DNA from: SZUA-35 sp964351995
GTDB lineage: Bacteria > Actinomycetota > Acidimicrobiia > Acidimicrobiales > SZUA-35
Length of the DNA: 64,000 nucleotides
Assembly (NCBI GenBank): GCA_964351995.1
Contig: CAYGQE010000006.1
Location: 1-64,000 of the forward strand
Direction of reading: 5' to 3'
The translations under genes and the position numbers were made by a program. A model generated the notes under the pieces. The model was not told the origin of the DNA, made no database searches, and worked only from the letters and a program-made list of their open reading frames with translations. Each line of letters opens with the position of its first letter. Within the stretch, counting starts at the first letter, position 1. Of this stretch, positions 9,446-17,538 are shown piece after piece.

Positions 9446-10591
9446 TCAGCAGGTGTACGTGATGGTGTAGTTGCTCGTTGATCCCGATGTCTCCACCGCT
9501 GCGCCGCTCAACAGGGTTGCCCGAAGGGTGTCTACTTCATCGGCCACCCACGTTTCGCGGAAGACGGTCTGGCCATCGAGCAAGGTGCCCTCCGTTTCCA
9601 CGGACGTGGTCATGGTGCCCGTGCCACAGCCCGCGAGGGTGCCCTCGAAGGTGACGGTCCCGCTGGTCACGAAGCTTCCGTCGGGCGACAGCGTCATGGT
9701 GCCCTCGTACTCCTGGGTGCCGTCCATCGCCCCCGTTCGTTGGCCGGGATTGAGCAGCCCGATGACCACGTCGTCTCCGGATTGCTCACACGTTCGTGTC
9801 CCTTCCGAGAGTGGCGGTCCGGGATCGCACGTCGGTGAGAAGATGAAGGTGACGGTTCCCGATCCTTCGAACACTCCGTCCTCGGCAACGACCTCGTCGC
9901 TGGTCTCATCGGCGGCAACGCCAGCATCGTCGACGACCAGAGCCTCGTCGTACTGGGGGCAGCTGTACGTGCCTGACGACAATGTGTTCACTGGCCCTGC
10001 GGTGACGTAGTCCAGCGTGGCCTGCACGCCGAGTGTGCCGGTGTCGCCATCGGTTGCGGTCTGTTGGGAGTTGAGGGTCAGGCCTTGTGCGATGTTCCCC
10101 TCGTTCTCGATCATGAATGCCACCGTGCCGGTGCCACATCCGGCGACCGTTCCTTCGAAGAGTGCCTCTCCGCTCATCTGGTAGTCGCCGGTGTCGGACA
10201 GCACAATCGTGGCCTCGAGCAACATCGTCCCCTCGAACGTCCCGGTCTTCGTGATGGGGTTTGCCACGGTGACGAGGTGGTCGGTGCCGACGCGTTCGCA
10301 GGTGACCGGTCCTGGTCCCAGGGGTGGACCTGCGTCGCACGTGGGGATGAATGAGATCGTCTCATCGCCGGTCGCTGCGTACTCAACAACTTCGGTCGTC
10401 GTGTTGTCGACAACGTCTGTTGTCGCCGGGGCCTCCGAAGATGTCGGCGGTTCCGGCGTCGCCGTCTCATTGCTGCTGGCACCGCAAGCACCAAGGAACG
10501 CCGCGGCGAGCAGTGCCGTGAGCGGCCAGGTGTTTCGACGTCGCTGTCTCGGCATGCCTTCCGTCTTGGCGATTGATTTGTTCATGGTCAA
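9446..10591 (-). CDS. Secreted lipoprotein with a tandemly duplicated domain
   Basis: A lipoprotein of about 381 residues. After a basic N-terminus, PLTALLAAAFLGAC gives the lipobox, followed by a Thr-rich linker. The mature part holds two homologous units of roughly 130 residues, each starting FxPTCDxGPPL, then TCE, GTFEGT or GAMDGT, and ending FEGTxAGCGTGT. The four conserved Cys per pair suggest disulfides. I do not recognise the family; the TG-EGT strand pattern recalls DUF3224-like barrels, weakly. The start is either TTG 10591, which overlaps the upstream stop as TTGA and has GAGGG six bases before, or ATG 10585. It is translationally coupled to the membrane protein gene upstream and is the last gene of a sigma-factor operon. 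Confidence 0.72.
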   Translation of the reverse strand: MTMNKSIAKTEGMPRQRRRNTWPLTALLAAAFLGACGASSNETATPEPPTSSEAPATTDVVDNTTTEVVEYAATGDETISFIPTCDAGPPLGPGPVTCERVGTDHLVTVANPITKTGTFEGTMLLEATIVLSDTGDYQMSGEALFEGTVAGCGTGTVAFMIENEGNIAQGLTLNSQQTATDGDTGTLGVQATLDYVTAGPVNTLSSGTYSCPQYDEALVVDDAGVAADETSDEVVAEDGVFEGSGTVTFIFSPTCDPGPPLSEGTRTCEQSGDDVVIGLLNPGQRTGAMDGTQEYEGTMTLSPDGSFVTSGTVTFEGTLAGCGTGTMTTSVETEGTLLDGQTVFRETWVADEVDTLRATLLSGAAVETSGSTSNYTITYTC

Positions 10592-11871
10592 CTCGTTCCC
10601 TCGAGGTATTCAGGCATTCGTAGCTGCCACAACGCGATGGCTTCGTCGGTCAGCACCAGTGCGGCCGACAGAAGAGGTCCGTCACCGATCATCATGACGG
10701 TGAGGTCGTCTGGGTGTGTCTGTTCGAGCCAGGAGCGGAACTCCTCGCCATCTTGGATGAACGTCGCGTTGTTGCCAATCGAGTTCACGATCTGCTGGAT
10801 CTCGCCGCCCTGGATCGTGAAGATGACGAGATTGTTAACGTAGGCCTCGCTTCGTTGGGCCCGGCCGAGATCGGACGCCAACGTGTACGTGCATCGCACG
10901 AGTTGGGGTGTCGAGGCGATGCAGTCATGATCAACGATGTCGGTGTTGGTGACGAGTTCGAACTCGGTGCGCCCGGCGTAGCTCTCGGCAGCGACCGGAC
11001 CCACCTCGCCGCGTAGGAGCACGTCATCCGCGATCATGGATCTCAGCGTCGACCCGTTCCGTTGTGAACGAGCGACCATGAAGTCGTCGGCGAGCGATGC
11101 TGCCAGTGCCAACTCGGGACTGACATCGAAGAGCGCGACTGATGCTGCATCGGACGGAGTCCAGGAACCGCCGACTTCGTAGGCCACTCCGTTGCACGCC
11201 TGACCGAGCAGTACACCACCGACCACCGGTTCCTGGCTGTTTGCCCCGCTCGGTGGCGGGATCGCCCCGTCGACCACGATGTCGTCGAGCAATGCGCTGA
11301 CAACGTTGGGATCAGCAAACACGACTGCTGGGTCGAGACCGTTGCTCAACAGGTACGCATCGATCGAGGCATCGGTTTGGGCGAGGATCGTGTACTCCCG
11401 TCCGACCGAACAATCATCGATGTTCGAGCCCGCAGCGCCCGTCTCGAGGAGTGCAGCGACGTAGCTGAAGCGTTCGTCGTCAGCGAGGAGATCGACCAGT
11501 GTCGGAAGTTCATCCAATGGTTCGGGGTCGGCATCACCGACCGGGGGCTCCCCTTCGTCGGCTGTCTCGATCAAAATCGTCTCGCCTTCTTGTGACCTGG
11601 CCAAGAAGGCGAACACGCCGCCGGCGATCAAGGTCAATACAGCAGCGATCTCCAGGATCCTCGACCGACGACCGACCTGCGGGCGGGGTACCACGGGATC
11701 GGGCACGATCAGATCGACGCTGTCGGTCTCCACCAATCGCAGCGGCGCCATCTCGGTGCCGTCCGCCAACTCCTCGAGGAGCCTGTCGAGCAGCTCCGCA
11801 GCGAAGTCAGGATCGGGCGATTCCAGGCCATCGATCGATGAGAGATAGTCCATGGGGTCGATGTCATGCAC
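10588..11871 (-). CDS. Single-pass membrane protein, putative anti-sigma partner
   Basis: A 427-residue protein with a cytoplasmic N-terminal region of about 70 residues rich in acidic helices (PDFAAELLDRLLEELAD), one transmembrane helix at about 72-91 (ILEIAAVLTLIAGGVFAFLA), and a roughly 335-residue extracytoplasmic domain I do not recognise, which includes a possible NTF2-like section near its C-terminus. GTG 11871 is chosen for its GAGGTGG ribosome-binding site; TTG 11886 is possible. It overlaps the end of the ECF sigma gene, the classical position of an anti-sigma factor, but lacks the Cys/His zinc motif of ZAS anti-sigmas. The anti-sigma role is inferred from context alone. Confidence 0.68.
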   Translation of the reverse strand: MHDIDPMDYLSSIDGLESPDPDFAAELLDRLLEELADGTEMAPLRLVETDSVDLIVPDPVVPRPQVGRRSRILEIAAVLTLIAGGVFAFLARSQEGETILIETADEGEPPVGDADPEPLDELPTLVDLLADDERFSYVAALLETGAAGSNIDDCSVGREYTILAQTDASIDAYLLSNGLDPAVVFADPNVVSALLDDIVVDGAIPPPSGANSQEPVVGGVLLGQACNGVAYEVGGSWTPSDAASVALFDVSPELALAASLADDFMVARSQRNGSTLRSMIADDVLLRGEVGPVAAESYAGRTEFELVTNTDIVDHDCIASTPQLVRCTYTLASDLGRAQRSEAYVNNLVIFTIQGGEIQQIVNSIGNNATFIQDGEEFRSWLEQTHPDDLTVMMIGDGPLLSAALVLTDEAIALWQLRMPEYLEGTS

Positions 11872-12376
11872 GGTGTTCCACCTCAAAGGCCTCGCGAAAG
11901 GCCACGCGGGCTCTGCTCAACAATGATTCGGTTCCTTTGGTCGTACGGCCGAGGATCTCGGCGACTTCAGTGACCGAATAGCCTTCAACGTGCTGTAACA
12001 CCAGCGCCTGGCGTTGTGCCTCGCTCACTGCCGCCAGCGCCGCCGCCACGTCCGCTCGGATCTCACCCTCTGATGGATCGCTCGCCGCCGGGACCAGCTT
12101 GAACACGTTGTCGGCGGCAACGCTCGAACGCCGCCAATGATCGATCAGGCGGCGGCGAGCCACCGTGCGAAGCCATCACACCGTCACCTCACTGCTGCGC
12201 CCGGTCTTGAAAAGCACCATCGCAGCGGAGTAGGTCTCGGCCGTGAGGTCTTCGGCCAGTGCCCGGTTGCCTCCAACCCGCGGCATGAGGAAGCCGTACA
12301 CCACCGGCAAGGTGGCCTCGTACAGCTGAGCGAAGCGCCCCAGCGCATCGCGTTGTGTGTCCTCTGCGGATCGCAT
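11864..12376 (-). pseudogene. ECF sigma factor gene interrupted by an in-frame TGA
   Basis: Read from ATG 12376, the frame encodes sigma region 2 (FAQLYEATLPVVYGFLMPRV, AEDLTAETYSAAM), meets TGA at 12178-12176, and continues without any frame change into WLRTVARRRLIDHWRR and a complete region 4 (helix-turn-helix GYSVTEVAEILGRTTKGTES). The break falls between VTV and WLRT, where family members typically carry a small residue; one base change GGA to TGA explains it. The downstream half could restart at GTG 12163 but would lack region 2. The two genes behind it appear intact. Possibilities are recent inactivation, stop readthrough or a sequencing error. Confidence 0.8.
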
Positions 12377-12774
12377 CACCCTGCCACTCGTTCGACGAAT
12401 CCAGATCCTTCGCGTTCGCAGAAAACTCTTCCACGGTGGCCAGCTGTCCAAGACGAGCCAAAGCCGCGCACGAGCAGTCGAGCACTCTTGTCGATTGCGC
12501 TGATCGGCCTCATGCGCGCTCGTTCATTCCGCCGAGCTTCCCACACGACAGAGCGGATGGAGCAGAAGCAAGGCGCACGCCACCACCTCGCGTCGACATC
12601 TGCCAGACCGTCACAACGAGACGACAGCGGCAGTCCTTCGACCACCGCTTTCTGACCCCGACGAATGGCAGCCCAGCCATTCCGGCGACTTCGAGAGCCG
12701 ATCGAGGAACCCGTTCAAGTCCGTCACAGCCATGTCGAGACCGTAGTCATCGCCGCCAGGAGACTCGGATGAAC
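12377..12774. other. Gene-poor interval, possible decayed coding remnant
   Basis: No convincing gene. On the minus strand a frame from ATG 12733 to 12611 reads MAVTDLNGFLDRLSKSPEW before drifting into low-complexity sequence. This has protein-like composition at its start but no recognisable family, so it may be a remnant. The interval separates the broken sigma gene from a dispersed repeat copy. Confidence 0.3.
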
Positions 12775-12862
12775 CCACTCGATAATCGCGCCACGTAATC
12801 ACGAGCTCCCCGCTGGGTCAGCCACTCGGGAACGGCCCGATTGCAGTGCAGCAATTTCACCG
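12775..12862. repeat. Dispersed intergenic repeat, copy 3
   Basis: Two related halves: CCACTCGATAATCGCG with TAATCACG, then GCCACTCGGGAACGGCCCGA with TTGCAGTGCAGCAATTTCAC. The second half is nearly identical to bases 50-78 of the window, and both halves align with the copies at 14938 and 18573. Confidence 0.65.
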
Positions 12863-12961
12863 CCAGATCCCGCAATTGCCGTGCTTGATGCCTCAGGCGC
12901 CGCATTGCCGAAACGTATGAAGCGGCCGAGTGGGACAAGGGTCGCCTGTTACCGTTTCGAC

Positions 12962-13189
12962 GTGGACGACCAACGATCATGTTCTCGATGCGAGGGTTCC
13001 TTACGCCTCGGATTTTTGGAAGACAAGGGCCATGGAGCGATACGTCCCGAGTCCCGAGTCCTGTCTTGGATCGATGGCCAGGTCAAAAGGGGGCCTCTGG
13101 GAGGATCCAAGGTGGCCGGCAGACAGCGCTACGAGGTGACGGCCTATCGCTGTGATAGCTGCGGCCATCTCGACTTGTTTGTCGAATAG
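12962..13189 (+). CDS. Small zinc-ribbon protein (DUF6487-like)
   Basis: About 75 residues from GTG 12962. Two CxxC knuckles, CSRC near the N-terminus and CDSC near the C-terminus (AYRCDSCGHLDLF), flank a GFLEDKGHG segment and a Trp-containing middle (LSWIDGQV). This matches the layout of small PF20097-type proteins that bind zinc; their function is unknown. The frame is open from GTG 12881, and ATG 12917 is an alternative start; the later GTG gives the usual family length. The gene lies alone between two copies of the intergenic repeat, like a cassette. Confidence 0.6.
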   Translation: MDDQRSCSRCEGSLRLGFLEDKGHGAIRPESRVLSWIDGQVKRGPLGGSKVAGRQRYEVTAYRCDSCGHLDLFVE

Positions 13190-13300
13190 TCGCCAGGCGA
13201 CACGAGCTCACAGAAGCACGGGCTCCCGAGAGGATCACTCCGTGCTGGCTCCGGAGATGTCGCTCGCCTGACCAGCGGGTCTAGACGAGCCGTCGCCGAA

Positions 13301-13385
13301 CACAACGCCGCTCGGAATCACGGCCCGCCCATCAACGCCGGTGTGCGATAGCGGCCCTTCCTGGGGCACCCAATAATGACGGGCA
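13301..13385. repeat. Dispersed intergenic repeat, copy 4 (diverged)
   Basis: CACAACGCCGCTCGGAATCACG matches the first half of the other copies; the second half (GCGGCCCTTCCTGGGGCACC) is only weakly related. The gap 13190-13557 otherwise holds a 33-codon frame from ATG 13477 that runs into the end of the AAA ATPase gene, has no recognisable similarity, and is not called. Confidence 0.45.
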
Positions 13386-13557
13386 CTGCGGGAACTTCGC
13401 TCTGGTGTGAGCGCTGGTTGTTCTGGGAGCGTTGATCTCGTCTCCTCGGGAGGCTGGGTCACTCCTGGAGGCCACCATGGCCCACGACCACAACATCCAC
13501 GCACTGCCCGCCGAGATCATCCGTCCCGAAGACGCGCTTTGGACGGGCTCGACGGAT

Positions 13558-14817
13558 TCAGGGGGCGAGTGTTGCTAGGGGCACGACATGCACGCCGTCG
13601 TCGCGTCGGTATCCGTAACCCGACGCTGTGATCACGGCCAATGCTGCGGGCTTTCCGATCTTGGTTGTGTCCACCCCCTCAACGAAAGCAAGCAACGACG
13701 CGGCGGCTTCGTCGGCGCGATCCGGGCTCAGCTTCACCTCGAACGCGGCCCATGTCCCGTCATCGAGTTCGACAATGGCATCCACTTCTTGCCCCGAGCT
13801 GTCGCGATAGTGCGATATCGCCCCGCCGAGCGGTTGGCTCAGGATTCGCAGGTCTCGGATGACGAGGGACTCGAACAAGAATCCGAAGTAGTTGAGATCA
13901 CCAATGAGTGCTTTGGGGTTCGTGGCGAGCGCTGCGACCGCCAAGGACGGATCAACGAAATGGCGTTTCGCTGCGTTTCGCAGCCGGGCTTTCGACCGTA
14001 GGTGCGGCGCCCATGCTGGCTGGTCTTCGACGATCATCAATCGGGTAAGGGCGTCAAGGTAGCCATTGATCGTCTTGCGGTCGACTGTCTCGTCGTTTCC
14101 GGTATCGGAAGCCAGTGTGGCCACCGACGCTTCGGTCGCAACGTTGCGGGCCAGCGAGGCCAAGAGCCTGCCGACCTTGGCTGGGTTCTTCGGTTGGAGT
14201 CCGACCCGACCGAGGTCGACCTCCTGGGTTTGTTTCAGGTAGTCACGCGCCGCTTGCGCTGCTGCCTCCACGGGAGCGTCGCGCTGGGCGGGCCACCCTC
14301 CTCGCACTGTGGCGTCGACAAGGTCGGTGAAGGCGAGGCCTGGGTCGCCGGCGGCGGTGAACTCGCCGTGCATCAGCTCAGTCAGACTGACGGTGCCAGC
14401 CGATTGCCCGGATTCGTACAAGCTCATTGGCCGCATTGAGATGAAGGAGAATCTTCCGGCCCCGGTGTGCCGGTTGGTGTCGTCGCCGGGCACCGCGGAA
14501 CCGGTGAGGATGAACTGCCCTTTGATGCCGCGCTCATCCACTGCTCGTCGGGTCAGGTTCCACAGCTTTGGCACTGTCTGCCATTCGTCGAACAGGCGCG
14601 GCGTGGCGCCTTCGAGCAACAGGTCGGGGGCGACCGATGCAAGGTCTGCGGCCGCAGTGTCGATGTCGAGCAACACAGAACTGGCTGCGACTTGAGACGC
14701 CGTGGCCGTCTTGCCACACGCTTTCGGGCCTTCAATCACCACCGCTCCGGCCGAGGCCAATCGGTCGGCCAGGACGCTGTCAACGACTCGAGGTTGATAC
14801 TGCACGAATCCGACCAT
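13558..14817 (-). CDS. AAA-type ATPase with DUF4143 C-terminal domain
   Basis: A 419-residue protein. The N-terminal AAA_14 ATPase has Walker A GPKACGKT (about residues 30-37), a DEWQ Walker-B-like motif and the sensor LTGS. The C-terminal DUF4143 domain includes SGQEVDAIVELDDG and AFEVKLS, an arrangement resembling a PD-(D/E)xK nuclease core (Asp, Glu-x-Lys). Start ATG 14817 begins MVGFVQYQPRVVDSVL, as in the family, with GGGGA upstream. These ATPases are patchily distributed in bacteria and archaea, often singly near mobile DNA, and their role is unresolved. It is bracketed by copies 4 and 5 of the intergenic repeat. Confidence 0.85.
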   Translation of the reverse strand: MVGFVQYQPRVVDSVLADRLASAGAVVIEGPKACGKTATASQVAASSVLLDIDTAAADLASVAPDLLLEGATPRLFDEWQTVPKLWNLTRRAVDERGIKGQFILTGSAVPGDDTNRHTGAGRFSFISMRPMSLYESGQSAGTVSLTELMHGEFTAAGDPGLAFTDLVDATVRGGWPAQRDAPVEAAAQAARDYLKQTQEVDLGRVGLQPKNPAKVGRLLASLARNVATEASVATLASDTGNDETVDRKTINGYLDALTRLMIVEDQPAWAPHLRSKARLRNAAKRHFVDPSLAVAALATNPKALIGDLNYFGFLFESLVIRDLRILSQPLGGAISHYRDSSGQEVDAIVELDDGTWAAFEVKLSPDRADEAAASLLAFVEGVDTTKIGKPAALAVITASGYGYRRDDGVHVVPLATLAP

Positions 14818-14937
14818 ACATCGTAATCCCCGTCCTGCAGGGTTTCTATTCCTCGATTTGCAGAGCATGTATTCCCGGTTTTGTGGAGTCTATGTTCCTC
14901 AGCTCGCGGGCAGTGGCGGCGCCTCGGCCGTTGGGTG

Positions 14938-15026
14938 CCACTCGATAACACCCGCACAGATTCACGACCCCGACCCACCACCGACCACTCGGCATCGGCC
15001 CCATTGCGGTGTCGGAATTTCCCGGG
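14938..15026. repeat. Dispersed intergenic repeat, copy 5
   Basis: CCACTCGATAACACCCGCAC, GATTCACG, ACCGACCACTCGGCATCGGC, CCATTGCGGTGTCGGAATTT in that order. It aligns over about 85 bases with the copy at 18573 with few gaps and is the clearest reference copy. Confidence 0.7.
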
Positions 15027-15092
15027 GATGTCGCGACGGCGACGTGTCGCATAGCCCCTTCGCTACCTGGGGCCCGAGGCTTCGACTCCGAG

Positions 15093-15572
15093 CTACGGCG
15101 CCGGATCAACGAACCGGAGGAATCCGGAACGAAGCGTTGAGACGCGATCGCTCCACTCAGCAGGCGAGAGTCGGACGTCTCCGTCCTGAGGGTTGAGCAA
15201 TGCGAAAGGATCGTCGTCGGCGTACTGGGGGTAGACGTGACAATGGACGTGTGGCATGCGGAAGCCCATCATGAGGTTGGCGAGCTTCACCGGCTTGAGT
15301 ACGTCGCTGATGGCCTCGCCGATGCCGGCGACGTCAGCGAAGAAGCCGTTCCTCTCCACAGGTGTCAGATGGTGGATCTCCGGAACGTGCCGCTTCGCAA
15401 CGACAACGGCGTAACCAGCCTGAGTCTGGTTGATGCAGAGGCGGACGTAGCTGCTCGACGTCTCGACGATCAGATCTCCAAACGGGTTCGTCTCGAGGTG
15501 GGCATCGCGACACATCCCACAGTCCTCACCGCCCCACATTCGCTGCCATTCGGCTTCAGGCCACCAGGTCAT
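15093..15572 (-). CDS. HIT-family protein (histidine triad hydrolase)
   Basis: A 159-residue HIT protein. The histidine triad PHVHCHVYP lies at about residues 108-116; upstream CGMC with a later His suggests the zinc site seen in many HIT enzymes. The family hydrolyses or transfers nucleotidyl groups (adenosine phosphoramidates, Ap4A, and so on) with the middle His as nucleophile; the substrate here is unknown. Downstream of it lies only repeat copy 5. The GntR gene upstream on the same strand ends 61 bases before its start, so the two may be co-transcribed. Confidence 0.88.
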   Translation of the reverse strand: MTWWPEAEWQRMWGGEDCGMCRDAHLETNPFGDLIVETSSSYVRLCINQTQAGYAVVVAKRHVPEIHHLTPVERNGFFADVAGIGEAISDVLKPVKLANLMMGFRMPHVHCHVYPQYADDDPFALLNPQDGDVRLSPAEWSDRVSTLRSGFLRFVDPAP

Positions 15573-15633
15573 GCAGCCGAGCTTTGCACAAGACCCAGCA
15601 AACAGAGACTGAGGGCTACACCGGCTGGCCAGT

Positions 15634-16377
15634 TCACTCCTCTAGCGAGAGCGACACCGATCCTGCATTGGGGTTGTTGGTGGTAGGCAGGTCGATGTCG
15701 ATCCGGGTGGACGGCCCGGGATGGCGGTGGAGCGATTGGAACAATGCTGACCCGCTGGCGTCGTGAGCGGTTCGAACCACCTGCAGTACCGCCGACCCGC
15801 CGGGCAGCCCGATCAATTCTTCATCGCGGTCGTTTGAGAGGACGGCCTCGACGAACTGATCGAACGGTCCTAACTCGTACCCGAGTTCGTGAAGTAGCAG
15901 CGCCGGGGGCCGGGAAATCGCCACGTCGAGGTCGACTGCGCTGCTGACTGCTGGTGAGAACCAGGTCTCTGATCGGTGGACAACCGCACTGCCGATCTTG
16001 GAGACCCGCTCGATCATGAACAGCTCGCTGATCTCGGTCGCACCAAGAAGCTCGGCGACCGAGTCGGGAGGCTTCGTCATGCGGTGCCCAACGAGTTCGG
16101 AAACGCTCGATGTGGCAGTGCTGGGTTCGCTAACTGCTCGCACCCCGACCCGCGCAGCAGTCAACGTTGGGATCACGCTCCAACCCGAACCCTGCCGGGA
16201 GACAACAAGGCCCTCCTCGCGAAGGATGTCGAGTGCGCGCCTCAAAGATGACCGACTCACACCGAGACTGGCGCAAAGTTCGGCCTCGGTTGGCAACCCG
16301 GTTTTCTGGTCGTAGTCGCCAGCGGCGATTCGTTGTCGGAGCTCGGCGGCCGCTTGCTGGTACACAAGATTTGTCAT
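15634..16377 (-). CDS. GntR-family regulator, HutC/UTRA type
   Basis: A 247-residue regulator. The N-terminal winged helix (residues 1-68) includes GLPTEAELCASLGVSRSSLR and EEGLVVSRQGSGWSV. From about 95 to 235 is a UTRA ligand-binding domain (VHRSETWFS, HELGYELGPFDQFVEAVLS, LPGGSAVLQVVRTAHDASG). It is divergent from an acetyltransferase-like gene across 45 bases that contain four TTTGT repeats, so it probably controls both directions. The effector is not predictable from the sequence. Confidence 0.87.
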   Translation of the reverse strand: MTNLVYQQAAAELRQRIAAGDYDQKTGLPTEAELCASLGVSRSSLRRALDILREEGLVVSRQGSGWSVIPTLTAARVGVRAVSEPSTATSSVSELVGHRMTKPPDSVAELLGATEISELFMIERVSKIGSAVVHRSETWFSPAVSSAVDLDVAISRPPALLLHELGYELGPFDQFVEAVLSNDRDEELIGLPGGSAVLQVVRTAHDASGSALFQSLHRHPGPSTRIDIDLPTTNNPNAGSVSLSLEE

Positions 16378-16410
16378 TGATTTGTCTGGCCTAATTTGTA
16401 TCGGGTTTGT
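16370..16410. promoter_or_regulatory. Candidate operator: four phased TTTGT direct repeats
   Basis: TTTGT occurs at 16370, 16381, 16395 and 16406 (spacings 11, 14, 11), roughly one helical turn apart, in the 45-base divergent region and reaching into the gntR start. The last two form TTGTAT-5-TTGTAT. Binding by the adjacent GntR protein is an inference. Confidence 0.35.
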
Positions 16411-16422
16411 ATGTTAGTCGTC

Positions 16423-17238
16423 ATGTCCAACGAACTCCTGACGGTCCGGCCGGCGACTCATGATGATCTGGATGTGATCGTCGCGCTCACGAAGGCAATG
16501 CGGCGGCAGCTCGCTCGTTGGGCGCCGGTGTACTTCAATCCGACAGCTGAGGCCGACCAACTGCATCCAGTCTTTCTCGAGTTCATGGTCGACTCTGAAG
16601 ATCACGTGACCCAGGCGCTCGTTTCTGACGATGGCGCGATGGTGGGGTTCTTCGCCGAACACACGCTCGCGGGCGAACCCCGGACCTGGGTTGATGATCT
16701 CTGCATCACTGATGAAGCCCTCTGGTCGTCTGCTATTCGAGCAATCGGCGAAGTCGCTACGCCGCCTTGGGTGACTTGCGTTTCAAGCCTGGACGAGTCC
16801 CGTACTGCTGCGCTGACCGAGTCCGGCCACAGCGTGGTCTCGAGCTTCTGGGCGCGAACGACACATGACGTTGTTGCAGCCGAACCAGCCGAGTTCGACC
16901 CGATCGACTTTGACGCCGGCAACGCCGCCCCTCATACCTTCGGAGGCCAAGCCTTTCGCCCTGATCTTCCCGGTGCGCTCGTCGTAGGTTCCACGGCTGG
17001 CTACGCCATCGGTTCACCCCCGGCGACACCCCCGATCTACGACCCGGGTGGCCCGACAGCGGTCATCGACCAAGTCAACGGCCCGGACCGATCGAAGGTA
17101 CTTCAGATGGCTCTGGCCGCATCCGCCCATCGTGACGACGCCCAAGTCATCGTCGTTTGCAGCGCAGAAGACGCAGAACTGTCATCCATCGTCGGCGAGT
17201 CAGGATTCGATCGAGTCGTTGACCTCATCGGCCACTGA
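16423..17238 (+). CDS. GNAT-like acetyltransferase domain protein
   Basis: A 271-residue protein. Residues 1-95 have the opening of a GNAT N-acetyltransferase (LLTVRPATHDDLDVIVALTK; GAMVGFFAEHTL; TWVDDLCITDE); the second half (residues 150-270) looks like a degenerate repeat of the fold with a C-terminal GFDRVVDL strand. The acetyl-CoA loop (R/QxxGxG/A) is not evident, so activity is uncertain. ATG 16423 gives the family N-terminus; ATG 16411 is an alternative. No ribosome-binding site is seen, and a TATGTT element seven bases upstream suggests a leaderless transcript. It is divergent from the GntR gene. Confidence 0.65.
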   Translation: MSNELLTVRPATHDDLDVIVALTKAMRRQLARWAPVYFNPTAEADQLHPVFLEFMVDSEDHVTQALVSDDGAMVGFFAEHTLAGEPRTWVDDLCITDEALWSSAIRAIGEVATPPWVTCVSSLDESRTAALTESGHSVVSSFWARTTHDVVAAEPAEFDPIDFDAGNAAPHTFGGQAFRPDLPGALVVGSTAGYAIGSPPATPPIYDPGGPTAVIDQVNGPDRSKVLQMALAASAHRDDAQVIVVCSAEDAELSSIVGESGFDRVVDLIGH

Positions 17239-17314
17239 CAACACGCCGCAGGCAGCGCCCTCCTTGCCGCAAGCACGCCACACCTTCGGCCCGACAGCGC
17301 CGCCTCAACCCGCA

Positions 17315-17463
17315 ACATAACGACCGCTCGGAATCACGACTCGGGCTGGCGAGTGGCCGCTCTACTTCGGCCTGGATGCGGCACCGCACAATCCCGGTCC
17401 ATGGCGACCGAATGCGCCGGCAGTGCAGTGGCTGGGCGTGACTGCGATTCCCGAGCGGGCGCA
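17315..17463. repeat. Dispersed intergenic repeat, copy 6 (long form)
   Basis: ACATAACGACCGCTCGGAA with TCACG, then ACTTCGGCCTGGATGCGG, then AATCCCGG, GAATGCGCCGG and GCGATTCCCGAGCGGGC. The last three blocks are shared with copy 2, where they are in the same order. It fills most of the gap 17239-17500. Confidence 0.55.
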
Positions 17464-17500
17464 TCTCCCTTGAACACGCAAGGAGCTCAACCCCGAGGTC

Positions 17501-17519
17501 TACTTTACAAAGTAAAGTA
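17501..17519. promoter_or_regulatory. Perfect 19-bp palindrome, likely TetR operator
   Basis: TACTTTAC-AAA-GTAAAGTA: two 8-bp arms around three bases, 20 bases before the start of the membrane protein gene that precedes a TetR gene. Its low GC content contrasts with its surroundings. Perfect palindromes of this size and place are typical of TetR-family autoregulation; a TATTGT element overlaps its right edge. Confidence 0.75.
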
Positions 17520-17538
17520 TTGTCGTCATGGTGGAGGG

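Noticed and set aside
12611..12733. Short minus-strand frame starting MAVTDLNGFLDRL
   Set aside because: Protein-like only at its start, no family match and no ribosome-binding site; noted as a possible remnant, not a gene.
13477..13578. 33-codon frame starting MAHDHNIHALPAEII
   Set aside because: No similarity, overlaps the end of the ATPase gene on the other strand and has only a weak upstream purine stretch.
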